Assembly: GCA_034509425.1 (NCBI GenBank)
Contig: JAVTVJ010000132.1
Coordinates: 2,687,470-2,751,469 of the forward strand
DNA length: 64,000 nucleotides
Reading direction: 5' to 3'
Source of the DNA: Eopsaltria australis
Taxonomy: Eukaryota; Chordata; Aves; Passeriformes; Petroicidae
The translations under genes were made by a program, and so were the position numbers. Below are positions 24,416 to 37,494 of the stretch, piece by piece; positions within the stretch are counted from its first letter, which is position 1; every line of letters begins with the position of its first letter. The notes under the pieces are model-generated. The model was not told the DNA's origin. It saw only the letters and a program-made list of their open reading frames with translations, and made no database searches.

Positions 24416-27400
24416 TTCTCCCCTTGTTGATGAAGCCACTCATCTCTGTAGAATGCTATCGGGTTGGTTGACACAACATTCAAGATTTAAGAATGTAAAG
24501 AGATTAATTGTGAGAGTATTCTGGCTCTGTACCTTAACCTGAATAAAAGAAGATTTTAAAAAGGAGTCATCCAAACCCTTATATCCAAATACAAGTGGAC
24601 TACATACTCTTAGAAATACATATTGAGATCCAGACCCAGATCAATCCAGACAATAGCACAAATCCAGTTTTAGAATCATTGAAACCAAAAGATCATGTGG
24701 TAGTGTTTCCAGAAAGTACATTATTAGACATATACAGCAAATACATGTCATTGCATTACAGAACCACAAAATCATCTGCTCCAAGACAGTATACCTTATC
24801 TACTATACTGTTTCCTGCTTGATCCTGTGATGGTAGGGCATTGGGTGATTGAAATTATCCTTCTCTATCTGATTCACACCTCCTTCCACTGCTGTAGCTG
24901 AGAAATGAATCCTGCTGAGTTGCAAAAATGAGTGCTAAAAAAAAAATGGAGAGGCACTTATCAATGAACAGTAAGTAGCAACAGTGGAATTGTACCTAAT
25001 GAAGAGAGGCACAGGACCACTGAAAATATCACACCACAGGTGTGTTACTCTGGAGTGATAAAGTGGCAGGCTGCCATGATTAGGATGATTAGGACAGGTA
25101 TTGATTTAAGACAGTTACTGATTGATTTGGAGGCAGGTGCTGGCAAGGCAGCTGCGTGGCTGTAACCCTCACCCAGACGTTCATCCTGTCCTTTGGAAGA
25201 CAGAATGAGCATGAGTGACCTTGTGGCACAGTGCTGCCACAAATGCAAATCATTCCAAGATAATTTTATACCCACTCTGATGTCATAGTGCAATTGTCTA
25301 AATTTGTGAATTTTAATCGGTTTCATAGATACGTTTTCTCTTCAGAAAGGAAGCTTCCTTTTAGTGGTATTATTTATCAGTGAATATAAGAGAAAGTGAA
25401 TTGTGGCACTGTGCATATGCTTCTCTGATGAAATACCTTCTTTTACTCTGAAAACTAGTTTGTCCTCTCTGATATCAGGAAGTGTCACTACACCATCTTT
25501 ATTCCAAAATGTGATACAAATCCAGTGAGAACTGGTCTTCAATTTATGATTTTTAAAATTCTACATCAAAATACCTTTTAATGTGACTCTAATGGATACA
25601 TTTTTTCAGGTCTGTAAAATACAGTGATTCTTCTGATAGAATAAAACCAATCCTCTCTCTTCAGTCTGTATTAAAGTTATGAAAACAGCTCTAAGTCTTC
25701 AATATATCAATATTTATTACAAATATAAACCCATAAAAATATGTACCATTATTAGAAGAATAAATATTCACTTTCTGTGTGATTAAGCCATATAGGACAG
25801 TGGATGGGGTCTCCTTACTGATACTCTTACTCTTTGATCATTAGTTAAAATTGGATTAGCTATTTGTTATTCCATTGTAGTCATTTTCTAACCAAAATAC
25901 AAATAACGATCAAGACTTCTTTGCAGTCTCATGAGGCAGTAGATCTGTTGAATTTAAGAGGGATTCCTTATAGGGTCCAGTATCTTCATCGTGCAAAGGG
26001 ATGCTTAGCCCAAACGAACTTCTGCATATGCCAGTTCTGGGTGATGCCATTGTTACTGGTTATGACATCAATTGTTATGTAATGACATTAATTGTGGACA
26101 CATCTGTAGAGGAGTGAAAGTAAACTACTAAATGGTTTCTAGAAGTATAACCTCCATATGTTAATATATTTTTTTGTCTTAGTCTATTTCAGGGAAAGGA
26201 AAGGTTATTCCAGTAACTGTATTTTCACACCGTCATGTGAATTTTTTCTGTGTTAGACATCATGCTCTCTACAATTATGCCCTAGTAACTAAGTATTGCA
26301 CACAGATCCACCAAGGTATTATATCTCTTCTGGGAAATTATTTTATTTAATTTGACTTTAATCCAAGATATTATACAGCTATAATTGTATCAGCATTTTG
26401 TCTTGAACTACATGCCATGGCAACACTTTATCTTGGAAAGCACAGAGAACAATGTAATTTGTATTACAAATACAAAATAAGTGGAAATGAAAGTGGAAGT
26501 GGCTGATTAGATCTAACTATTACATGAATAGACATAATAAGATAGTACATGGAATTTTAGAAAAACAAGAATTAAGGGAGTCAAATTAAAAACAAGAGAA
26601 AATAGCATATTTACTGAATAAGAATTCAAGGAGATCTGTGGGACTTCAACATAACGGTACTTTTTAATTAATCTTTATATTTTCTGGCAATGTAAGGTGA
26701 CTTACATGATGATTTTGAAAGTGTATTACTCACGTAACAATCAAGGACAGACACATATCTTAGATTTAATTTGTCCCAGAGGAGTTGGCACTGAAAAGAG
26801 AACTTGGAAAACTTGGAAAATTGCCGTAGAAACCAAACTTTAGCCAAAAATTATTTCTGGAGAAAACATAAATATTTATTTTTAAATTCAACCTTAATTT
26901 TACCCATAGAGTAAACAGAGTAAAGATAATATTTCAGAATATATTTTATCCCCACTGGATTTTATATCTACTAAGAAATTCGCAGTACTATTACTTTTTA
27001 TTTTCTGCTACAATTGACAGTAAAACATATTTACTGTTTAGATTTACTGTAAGCTTTCAGACAGTATTAGTGCCTGAAATCTTTGCTCTGGTAAACAAAA
27101 CCATAGAGAAAGGGGCGTGTTGGGAAGTGGCATAGTAAATTAAACTACAGCTGAGAGTCTAATCATAATTATATGAAGAAATTATCAGAAGTAGGAATGA
27201 TTCTCCTAATACATTAGTGTTCAGGAATTCAAACCTATAAATTGGCTACTACTTAGGATTATAGACTTCTTATTCTGCACACAAGCAAGTAATTAACTTT
27301 ACGTTCCCTTCTTATGACTCTCAGGCTCTTGTCCTTTTAATTATAAGATCCAGAGGGTAGCTTTTATGTTACTATTATCTCTACTAAATTTTGAATAAAA

Positions 27401-28267
27401 GCTGCATTGAAACTTGATATATTAGTCATAGGTAATAGCCTGATGGCTTCTTAAAAGATGTAAAGTGCTATTCTGATAAAGTAGCCAGACATTTGGCTTT
27501 GCACACATACAAATATTCACTTTTTTAAATGCCAGATTAATAATTTTAAGTAAAAGTTTTATGTGGATTGTCTATATTGGCATGTTATAGAAGGGCAATC
27601 TAAACTTGTTGATTTCTCAGGTGTCTTCATGTTTCTATTCATGTTATCATAGGCCAAATTACTATACTGAAATACACAATCATTCAAATATGATATTGCA
27701 GATTTGTGGAAAAGGACACTGAAAAGTTTAACTTCTTAATAGATATGAAATACATTAATCTATTATTAACCTATTATATGCCATAAATATATTACAAATA
27801 GAAATTACACATTGCAGAGCTGTACACTATTGCCTTGTTTTAAAAAAAAAAATTATTATTATTTGCTGAAGGTTTGACATTGCTGCTTCTGTTAAATGGG
27901 AAAAAAGAGTCAATAAAAATATCTAAAGGTGTTTTTAAACTAAAGAAAAAGAACTCAATGAAATGTGAACAGCTCTGAAGTGCTGAACATTTTCAATTTT
28001 GTTTTTTCCTAACTAGTTTCTTGGATTCCCACAGGTGCAGAGCAAACACATTTCTCAACACTCTTGGGGCTGTTCCACTTGCTGAGACAATTGCTGTTTG
28101 CACTTGCATTAGAAGGGTCTGGTAGGTGGCAAGTTCTTAACAGAAAAATAATCAAAGAACACCAGAGGCCAAGAAAAAGCTTCCATCATTTAACTTTTAA
28201 ATGATAAAGATGTTCCTTTCATTTCTTAAAGAGAAAAGACCCAATGACAGCAAGTGTAAACAAGAAG
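24416..28267. other. No gene seen; AT-rich unique DNA
   Basis: There are nearly 4 kb without a recognisable repeat. The open frames at 24595-24822, 25045-25326 and 25342-25542 lack any motif I know. Confidence 0.55.
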
Positions 28268-28345
28268 GGTTTTGTAGCTTAGTGGCTGGAAATTGCTACT
28301 AGAATGCCCAGGGTTTGGGTCCTAGTTCAAGGAATGCCTTTGCAT
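28268..28345 (+). mobile_element. Ancient tRNA-derived SINE fragment (MIR-like)
   Basis: The A box tagcttagtgg lies at 28275-28285 and fits TRGCNNAGYNGG exactly. A B-box-like ggtttgggtcc lies at 28312-28322. It differs from GGTTCGAATCC only by transitions, one of them the expected decay of CpG. The intervening agaatgcccag resembles the segment before the B box in MIR-type SINEs. The cloverleaf is not intact, so this is not a tRNA gene. A MIR or other amniote tRNA-SINE origin is inferred. Confidence 0.5.
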
Positions 28346-30679
28346 TTCAGGTGAAGAAAAAGATCTGAAATATTTTTTATAGCAGGGAGCAGTACCCATG
28401 CTCTCTATCCTTTAGCCAGATATATTCTTCACTAGACTGGGCCACACTCTCCTTTCTTTGATCTGTGTCTGTGGCTCTTGCAATTTTCAGGGCAGACAGT
28501 TTCATCAGGAGAGGCACAGAGATGAATGCACCAGCCCTCTGTGTCCCTCAGAGGGCTCGAATGGCAGAAGTAGGTGGGAGGTGAGCTGACCCCTCCTTCA
28601 GAGGCTTGAGGATTCCACAGGGGAACTAACCATCTGCAAACACCACACAGAGGGTGCCAGATCCCAGGCATGTGCTCAGCTCTGGTAAACAAATGGCTGT
28701 GTGTGAATTAACTGCAGCAACTTCTGGACACCATACATGGGATCTGATATTATGATATAAGGTCTATAGATATTGCAACTAAATAAACCAACCTTTCCTA
28801 AAATGCTAACAGCACCATGTTAGAAAGATGATGAAAATAAAAGTATTAACTCTGTCTGCATCAAAACACTGTACAATTACCTCTGGAGAGGGGGAAAGGT
28901 TACCTAAGGCCTTTTATTTATTGCTGTAACTCATGTAAAAAGTACTTAAGCCAGCATTGCTTGTCAAAACTATCCACAAAACCACTAAGTCACAATAAAG
29001 ACGTGTCTGCAGTGCAAACCACTGTTAGAGGAAGTGGAGTAGGAATATGAAAATCACAGAATGAAAATAGATAGTTGTGCACCAGCCAAAAATTCTCCTA
29101 ATACTGAAGCTGTTCACTTGTGTTTTGACAGCTTTTGGGGCTGTAGTGGTCTCTGACATTAGGGCTGGATCGAGTCCCTACTGAGCATTGATATTTACAA
29201 TTTATGATGCTTGCACCAATTACATTATTTAGTATCATTGGTGATAATATGGGAGAGAAAGGAGAAATACAGCTAACCTTAGTATTATATTTTTTACCTC
29301 ATGAGAAAAACCCTTCAATAAATAATTGAAGTATGTTAGGAGAGGAGGAAGATTGCCAGGATAAAAGTTGTCGTTTTAATCAGAACCAGAATGCTTTTAG
29401 TACTGCTTGGTGGCAAAACACTTTAAATAAACAGATATAATTTATATGAGTGTTCAACTGGTGGCCCTGTTGCTTGACTGTATCATATTTTCAGGTGGGT
29501 GAATTAAATAATTGAAGAAATCCCTGGCTGCACTGATCCTTTCACTTCTCTTAGTTTAAAGGGTAAGATTACTAAATTATTTAGCTCAGTTCACAGATTT
29601 TGGCATTGGAGTAATAAAGAACAGAATAAAATCACCACATAGTTCTGTTAACATATGTCATGAAAGGAGAAATTAAAGAAATGTCAGAGATATAGGATTA
29701 TGAGGAAAACTCTGACCAGAAACACAATTTTAACTTCCCCCAAAAGTCTTTTCAGTCCTAAGTATGTATTTCTTTGCCTTATATTTTTACCATCTTTTGA
29801 AGCAAGACTAAAAGAACATAAATTCCTTAGGACTATTTTAGACATGTTTTAAATGCTGTCTTTTAACAAAGCAATAAAATGAACATTCCATGCCTACCTC
29901 CCCTAGTATCTTTTGATGTCTTCAATTTTTGTGCACCACCACTTTGTCTGGCAAGAGACATCAGGGCTATTAAGGAGTCACAAAATAGATACTGCCAGAA
30001 CTGTCCTGAAAGGGATCTTTATTGATGCACATGTTTAGAGTCTCCTAGAAGACACTGATAACACTGACCTCAGAATGATGGGTATGCTAGGACTATCAGA
30101 ATTTGGAAGATCTGCATTTTAGGCTACCTTTGCTTTAAATCTCCAAGGCTGAAACTCATGTGGCAGCATGTCTTGGTTTTACCAGGCCAGACTGCAGTAC
30201 TTGAGCACTTTCACTATCCTCTGTGCTGAAGCTGACATGGATCTGCAGAAATCATTGCAGCCAAAGAAAGACAAAACAATTCTCAGGAAGTAAGTCTGTC
30301 TGCCACTACATTTTGCACAAGTATTCGTAGCACCATTTTCACTGAAGGATGCTAGGAACAGCTTCACATTCATCTTCTTGCAGTTAGTAATCATGCTCTC
30401 CCTGAGGACCCTAGGTTTGCTAATGTGTGGTTGTCCCAGTTCTGCAAGTTTTCTTCTGGTGTTTCTGATCATCCACTATCTGATCCCAGCTGTCTGCTGG
30501 GAGAGGAGAGCTGACTCACAGACAGAGAAAGGCCTCAAGCTGTGGTGTCTCATTTCTGGATAAATCAATTAGTCAATGGAGCTGAAAAACTCACATTGGT
30601 CCTGAGCTTTTGCCCATTGTACTTCCAGTAGGCAGCATAGCTTCTACAGGAGCAATAGAAAAGGGGCCAAAGCCACGTA
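28346..30679. other. No gene seen
   Basis: This is unique DNA. The slightly GC-richer piece at 28430-28692 carries a short Cys-rich open frame on the minus strand with no known motif. The 97-codon minus frame at 30179-30472 is likewise unrecognised. Confidence 0.55.
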
Positions 30680-31274
30680 TGTACATGCTGATTTTGGCTG
30701 ATAGATTTGCTTTCTTTCACAATAGCTGGTATGGGACTGTGTTTTGGGCTTGTGCTGAAAACAGCACAACCTGTTGATAATCCATGATGTTTTTGTTACT
30801 GCTGAGTGGTGTTCACACTGCATCAAGGCCTTTTCTGCTTCTTACCCCACCCCAATGAGTGGGCTGGTGGTGCACAAGGAGTTGGGAGGGGTCACTGCTG
30901 GGACAGCTGATCCCAACTGACCATAGGGATATTCCACACCATATGACATTGTGCTCTGCAATAAAACTAGTGGAAAAAGTTGGCATGGGAAATGCTGCTC
31001 AGGGACTGAATGGGCATAGGTTGGTTAATACTCAGAAATTGTTTTCCCTGTTTTTCTTGGATTTTATTCCTCTTTGTTATATTATTATTATTGCTGTTGT
31101 TGTTTTGTTGTTGTTATTGTTTATTATTATTTAATTTCAATTGTAAAACTGTCTTTGTCTCTACCCATGAGTTTTCTCACTTTTACCCTTCCAATTCTCT
31201 TTCCTATCCCACAGGGGTGGAGTGGATGAACGGCTGTGTGGGGCTTAGTTGCTGGCTGGGGTTAAACCATGGCA
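30680..31274 (+). mobile_element. Solo LTR, family A (plus), with microsatellite invasion
   Basis: The LTR is 595 bp and begins tgtacatgctgattttggct. It contains gctggtatgggactgtgttt, gcatcaaggccttttctgct and aactgtctttgtctc. It ends cttagttgctggctggggtt then aaaccatggca. A TTR-type microsatellite at 31078-31133 replaces the segment that in other copies holds the ttgctttgcttg and ATTAAA region. No target-site duplication is apparent. There is no adjacent retroviral coding sequence. Confidence 0.88.
31078..31133 (+). repeat. Imperfect (TTA/TTG)n microsatellite in an LTR
   Basis: About 56 bp are built from TTA, TTG and TTT triplets. It sits at the LTR position of the polyadenylation region in sister copies. 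Length instability is likely. Confidence 0.85.
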
Positions 31275-31723
31275 ATATGGAACGTGCTGATAATTTCTTC
31301 ATGTGGTGTTCATATCTTTTCTTTGGATTTTCAGTACTGTAAGTAAAAGTATATTCTACAATGCATTGTGTGGTTGCTTGCAAGTGTTTCTTACAGCATG
31401 AAGGAACCTTGAAAGGAATACCGAAGAACACAAGAGGACTTACGATCAAAGGTCGTGATTACATGCAAGACCAAGAGATGCATCTCTGAATTTTCTCATC
31501 AGTGTGAGATTGACTGTTCTGTAATATATGGAACTGTTCTTGATGGTTAACTGTCAGCAGAAAATGCTTTAGAAATTATTTTGTTTGGTCACTTTTGTAG
31601 GAGACTTCTTACATTGTGTCCTGTAACTCAAAAAATATATTGTATTCCATATCTTTCATACGCCAATCTGCCCAAGATTGTTACTGTCCCTTTAAGCTCC
31701 AGGGGCCAAAACCAGAATTGGAA
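31275..31723. other. No gene seen
   Basis: This is unique sequence between the family A LTR and the GC-rich block. Nothing in it is recognised. Confidence 0.55.
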
Positions 31724-32431
31724 TGTCTTGTCCTGGTTTTGCAGAGGTGAGCGATGTTTGGATTCCTTTTGGAGTCAGGAACACACAAGGAGGGCTTTCT
31801 TTTCATTCTTGCAGGGCTGCTAAGAGAGTTGCTTCTCTAAGCAAAGGCGGCACAAGGCAGAAGCCTTTTGTTTCTCTCTAAACTCTTTGGCTGGCACAGG
31901 CCTCCAAGAAACTCCATTTCACAATCCTAAGCAGTTTCAGGGCAAATTTCACAAATACTTGTCCATGGATGCCAGCCAGGACTGGTGGGGTCAGGGCTGC
32001 CAGTTTTGGTGCCCTGTGGAGCCGATTCTCCCCCCCGTGCCCCACAACGTGGCAACGACTCAGACCTGCAGGGCAACACCAGCTGGGTCCAGGGGGCCAA
32101 AAAGTACCAGAGAAATTGGCACCGTGGGTTCAGAGCTGCCACCACTGGGAGAGGCCCTGTCAGGTGGCGTGGAGCAAACATTGTGGTAGCACTTGACTGG
32201 TTCTGGACTCCAGGTTTCCTCTGCTTTTGTCCTTGTTCCCTGTTGGTTGTTGTTTGGAGGGAGTTTTGTGATTGCAGAAGTTTGGTTGCTGTGTTGTTTT
32301 AAGTTGGTTCTCTCCCTCCACCACATGGCTGGGAGAAGGGCACTTATCTGCTATTTTGCCTTTGACCCCTGGACCACATGGTTTTCTATGGAGGCCACCG
32401 TTTTTTTTTTTTTTTTTTTTGGGGGGGGGGG
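31724..32431 (+). mobile_element. GC-rich block, possible unclassified LTR or ERV fragment
   Basis: From about 31724 (tgtcttgtcctggttttgca) to the T20G11 tract the base composition rises well above the flanks and includes several CpG. The opening tgtcctggtttt resembles avian LTR 5' ends. The later part (32220-32330), rich in ttgttccctgttggttgttg, is also LTR-like. I cannot find the second terminus, a polyadenylation signal or a duplicated target. A CpG-rich retroelement of unknown family is inferred. A retained regulatory element is the alternative. Confidence 0.35.
32401..32431 (+). repeat. T20G11 compound homopolymer
   Basis: Twenty T (32401-32420) are followed at once by eleven G (32421-32431). 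The tract ends the GC-rich block. The lengths should be treated as uncertain because such junctions are hard to sequence. Confidence 0.9.
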
Positions 32432-35400
32432 CTTCTATTCCAGCTTGTTTTCTATGTTCCTGGGAGTCCAGGCCATGCCATTATGTTTATTTTAGTCAAA
32501 CTCATGTGCCTAGGGATGTACAGACATTGCAGCACAGTTTTAAATAAGCAAACAGATAAATGAATCTGCTAAAATAAAACCTTATCAGATTAAGATAAAT
32601 GTTTGAAGATGGACCAGGCTACCCAAATTCTACACCATGCTGATCTTATTATAACATTGATGTTGGAAATTTTTACATTACTTTTTATTCAATTAACATA
32701 GAACTTTTTATTTCTATAAATCAAACAGCTACAGTCCAAATTTGCAAGCTGAAACAATAGGAGGGTTCATGTGGCCCTCAGACACCAGGTACTGAGTTTT
32801 ACCCCAGCTAAGGTAAACCCCGGAGCCAACATCCAGTCACTTCGATGATTCATTTCTTAGCCTCTTGAATTTCAACTATAAAAGTGATGCACAAAAATTG
32901 TAGTGATGATCCTATATACCTGTCTGCATTATTACTTTTTTCCAACTAGAGCCATTAAAAAAAATAGTTAGCAGTCTGTTTTTGGCAGCTGCACAGTATT
33001 ACCTCAACAGAGAGGTTCTGAAATCTGATTTGTGTGTACTGTTTGTGCAGTAAATCTAAAATGAAGATCCATGCTGTGTACTGCTTGACTTCTGCTGCGT
33101 TATTCCAGTGCCATCAGAAATATTCATCAAGTATGACCTTCATTTAATTAGTCCATTCAGTTTCCTCTTGATATTATTTCTTACTATATGTATATGGGAT
33201 CTACATGAGTAAGCCTGCAGCCTCTGGTACTTGCTATAGCCTGATGTTTTAATCTTTTTTTCTTTTGCTGCTTTCACAAAATTCATGTATTCTCTCTCTC
33301 TGGTTCTGGTTCTTCATAAACTTTTTATGTTCCTAAAGATTTAGGTCCACAAAAGCTTCAGGATGATGTTAGCAGTCTTGCCTGGGAGAAAAAAATCTTC
33401 TGCAAATAGTTAGGCAATTACAGTAATGTATTTCACACATAGTTTTTCTTACTGAACAAGAATAACAACAGGTGGGAAACAGCATCAACTTCAACTTCTA
33501 CTTTCTCATGCAAACAGTGGGCTTGACTTTATGACAAACATGTGTAAGGCATTTGCAACCAGTTTAGGAGGGAAAAATGCAGATTGTCATTAGGACCAGA
33601 TGACCTTAAGAGTGTCATTTCAACTTCCCACAGAGTGTCTGAGCCTTCTAATTAATCATTTGGATACATTACAAAAGGACTAGAGGAATATTTGTGCGAG
33701 TTGCTCACAAATGAGGAAATATCAAATGGTGACAGAGAATGACAACATGAGTTAGAAAACAAATCAAGTTAATTGGAAAATTTCCAACAAATAAGACTAT
33801 ATTTACATTGAAAATGCAAATATATGCCTATACTGATATCAGAATTCTTTCAAGCCTCAGAATCATAGTACACTAATATCAACTATATTATGATATCACA
33901 TGTCATGAAAAAGAGAAGCATATTACAGTATATGTTTTTGGACTGTAGGTCATACTAAAAGAATACAGATTTAATTTCTATGTAGACAACTCTAGATGTA
34001 TAAAACTAGCTGTTTTAAAGAGTTTGACTGCATTAAACATAAACACAATGTTTCCACATGACCAGCTTTCTTCTCAAGCCCTGGGAACAGCTCTCTAATG
34101 TCACTTCCAGTCCAAAGTTTAAAGACATGAATCTTATGTTTCCTTTTCTGTCATCACAGATTCTTGACCACCTAAGGCCTCTTTTTCAGCAGTGGTCATA
34201 GCAATTTGATTTGCTGAAACAAACCGAGAAATGCTGTGAGCCAGACTCCCTGCTCCCCTAGTTGGGCAGAACTAGCTGCAAAAAAAAAGTGTGAAATAAT
34301 CAAAACAGCTGAGAAAACACAACACAGTCTCCCTGGTCAAATCATATTTGCTGTTTGAAAGCAAAGAGTTGTGTTTCAGGAGCTGCTGGCTCTATCCAGA
34401 CAGAAAAATGGCAGAAAAATGCTTTTCCTTTACAGAGGCCCCAACTCTGCCACCTTTAACTCCGAGCAGTGGAGTAAACACAAACGCACAATCACACTTA
34501 GGAAAAATGTTTTAGAAAGAATGTTTTATTTCAGCTACATTCTATATAATTACTTTTAAAGTGACAAAAAACATGAGCAAGTCTGTGGAGAGCAGTGCTC
34601 CTTTGTCAAGTGAGCAGCTATATACTACCACATTAGGAAGACAAGCACATGCAGAGTTTTGTTCTTGCTGTTCCCCTCTCAACTTGAAAATTTTGTATCC
34701 TTCTGTGCAGAAGTGTTAGTTTCTGTCCCCAACTTTTCTGGACTTCCAGGAATCTGCAGACCCCACTGAGGAAAGTTTTAAACCTGAAAGTGGATACAAA
34801 AAGTTTGCATTATCATCTCTTCCTAATGTGTTTGTAAATAAAATGCACGGTGTGTGCATTAGTCAGTCATCATTAGTTTATGCTTACTAGACTGTATATT
34901 AAGGTGGTAGTTCAATATCTGCAGAGAAGTTTAACCTTTTAAAATTTTCTGGAGAAAACACAGGAGCTATGAGCTTTCAGATATCAAAGAGCTTAAAATT
35001 CATGGATCTCATCTTTGACCTTGAATGCCTTGAGTAGTGCTTGTATTCTACCTTAAATGCCATGGGTTTTTTTAATGTTCAGTGCAATCAATATGCAATT
35101 TGTTCCTCTGATTTTAACTGCAGCCAAAACACTGAGCTGCTTCTCAGTTTGAGCAAGGGCAGAAATAGAATAATGCATATTTTTTTCCTATTTAACTGAA
35201 AGTGATTTGTAAGAGATTTAGAATTATGTAATACCAAAGTGACAGAAAGTGCATTCAGCATATAAGCACCTTTCTAATCCTACCCGGGATTGCAATGTTA
35301 TTTGCACCAGTGAAGATAAAATGTAATTCTACTGAAATCAGATGAGTTATTCTCAGGTACGTGGGTGGCTGTAAAGCACAAAGAATGGTGTCATGGCCTC

Positions 35401-37494
35401 CAGACAACCATAGTTTTAGTATTTAATACTTGATAGGATATAAAATAAGTAAGACTAGCTACCCTTTGCTATTTCCATTGTCAGAATTAGCTGCACTTAT
35501 TGTAGCAGAACAAAATGAGAATAAAAGAACTGGCAGAACAATGTTTTCCTCTCCACAAAAATATTTCCAAATATGCTTTTTGAGATTGAAGGAAATCATA
35601 ACAATTCTGTAAACCAAACAGAAGAAATGCAAGTAACAAAGAATTTAAAAGAAAATTACTCTCCTATTTTTCAAATTTATCCATGAGATCAAGTCCTGAA
35701 CTTGTACTTATGTCTCAGTGTGTCAGTGCAGACTTTGAAGGCTCTTTAGGGGAGGAAAAAAATTACAAGGTGGCTTGACTAGGAAAGATGTTTCTGGTTT
35801 CCTTTTCTTAGTAATTACCAGAGAGTGTTTGATAAAAGGATACTAAAAATGTAGGCTCAGGAAAGACAAATCCCTTTTTTGACACTTTTTCTATCTACAG
35901 CTATGGTTCCCAGGAGCATGAGAGCCTTGTTAACATGTAGCACAAGCTAACAATTACATTCTGACCTGTGCTGGCTGTGCAGGAGACCTGGAGCCAGAAT
36001 AGGACGGAGAAAAAAGGAAGAGTGGAACCCAGTGACATGCCCAGCAACAACTTTCATCACTCTCAGGTATGAAGATTACAAAAATATTGGATTCTGCTGG
36101 TGCCATCCCTAGCAGTAGGCTAGTAGAAGCCAGAAGACTTTTATTTTAAAGTCATGTCTGAATATTCAGCTGAACAAAAACTTCAGGGCCTAATGCTCTG
36201 TGAGTCTTCCAGACTAGCAGAGTTACTGATGCATACAGAAGCTAAAGAAATCTCAAAAATAAATTGCCTGGGAACTGAAGCAGAGATAGTTATGAAAACT
36301 AAAGCCTTTGCTTTTAGTAGCGATTTTCTCTAAGAGAATCTTTAATTGCTTTGTTGAGCAATTCTGCAATACAGTAATGTCTAACATGTGTTGGCTCACA
36401 CAATTAAGACTCTTTTGCTTATGCTTCTAGTACCTGGGAAAGATGACTGAGTCTAAGCAACTGTTTTCTAATTCGATTATGTGTGACAATATTAATGGTC
36501 CAGATGTTTATTCGATATATTTAAATTTGTTTATACTTACTTGGGACATAACCAGGATGCAGTGGAAACATGGCAAGTTTAATTAATTTCAAACTTTCAG
36601 CTTATTTCCTCTGTTGACGCTCGGGCTGATGTTAGGAGTAATGTACTATGTTGTTCTTGGAACCCAGTAATAAATGTAGCCGATACTTATTTTCTTCTCC
36701 TTTATTTTTCCTTGCTATTCTCAGATATAAACAGGCTGTCTTTCAGAGGCAAGAGTTCAAATCCAGCCATATAGTTACATCATTTGCAATATGTCAAGGC
36801 TTGTCCCACATTCTCTTCTGAAATACTTTGTTTGGATGTTTGGAGTCAAACTGATCCCTGTTTCATATTAGTCTCATTAATAGGCACATAATTTTAACAT
36901 AGTTAAGCAATAACTCTTCTGTCTCAAAGCAAGTTGTATACATGCATTCTACTTCTATGTTTTTTAATTATCCTATAAGAAATCCTGCAGTTATCATCAT
37001 CATTTTATCAGAGTATTTTGTTTTCCTTCTACATGGAATAAATATCACTGACAACTTATTTTTTTGTCAATTAATTATCAAGTACTGTTTTCACAAAAAT
37101 GTTTTCTCCTACTCAACTAACTCTATAGATGGTCAGACCATATTAATAAAATTAATTATTTGCAATTTTGCCCATTATTTTGTGAATAATTTATCTGGAA
37201 ATAATTGGTCCAGATTCTCAGATGCTTTTAATCAGAAGAGCTCTATTGGAACCCAGAGAATTTTGCTGATTAAAACCAGCTGAAAATTTGATCCATCTGC
37301 TGCCATGGTGGCCTTAATGTTGAACATTGGCTTTAACATGGTATTAATTTTTATAAGCTAACATTGCTTTACTCTTATTTCTTGTTAACTTTCTTAGCAT
37401 GAGTACTCTCAAAACCATAATGGTATCTTAAAAATGTAGCATTCATTTGAGTTCAGTTACTTGGCTAAATCTTGCAAATGTTTTCAGTAAAGCA
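32432..37494. other. No gene seen; AT-rich unique DNA
   Basis: There are 5 kb without a recognisable transposon, exon or RNA gene. Open frames at 34371-34559, 35430-35612 and 36942-37283 have no recognised motif. Confidence 0.55.

Noticed and set aside
28268..28345. Functional tRNA gene
   Set aside because: The A box fits, but the B box is decayed, spacing is short and no acceptor stem can be formed.
31887..32495. Several overlapping frames on both strands around 32 kb
   Set aside because: They reflect low stop density in a GC-rich block. No frame stands out and no domain is recognised.
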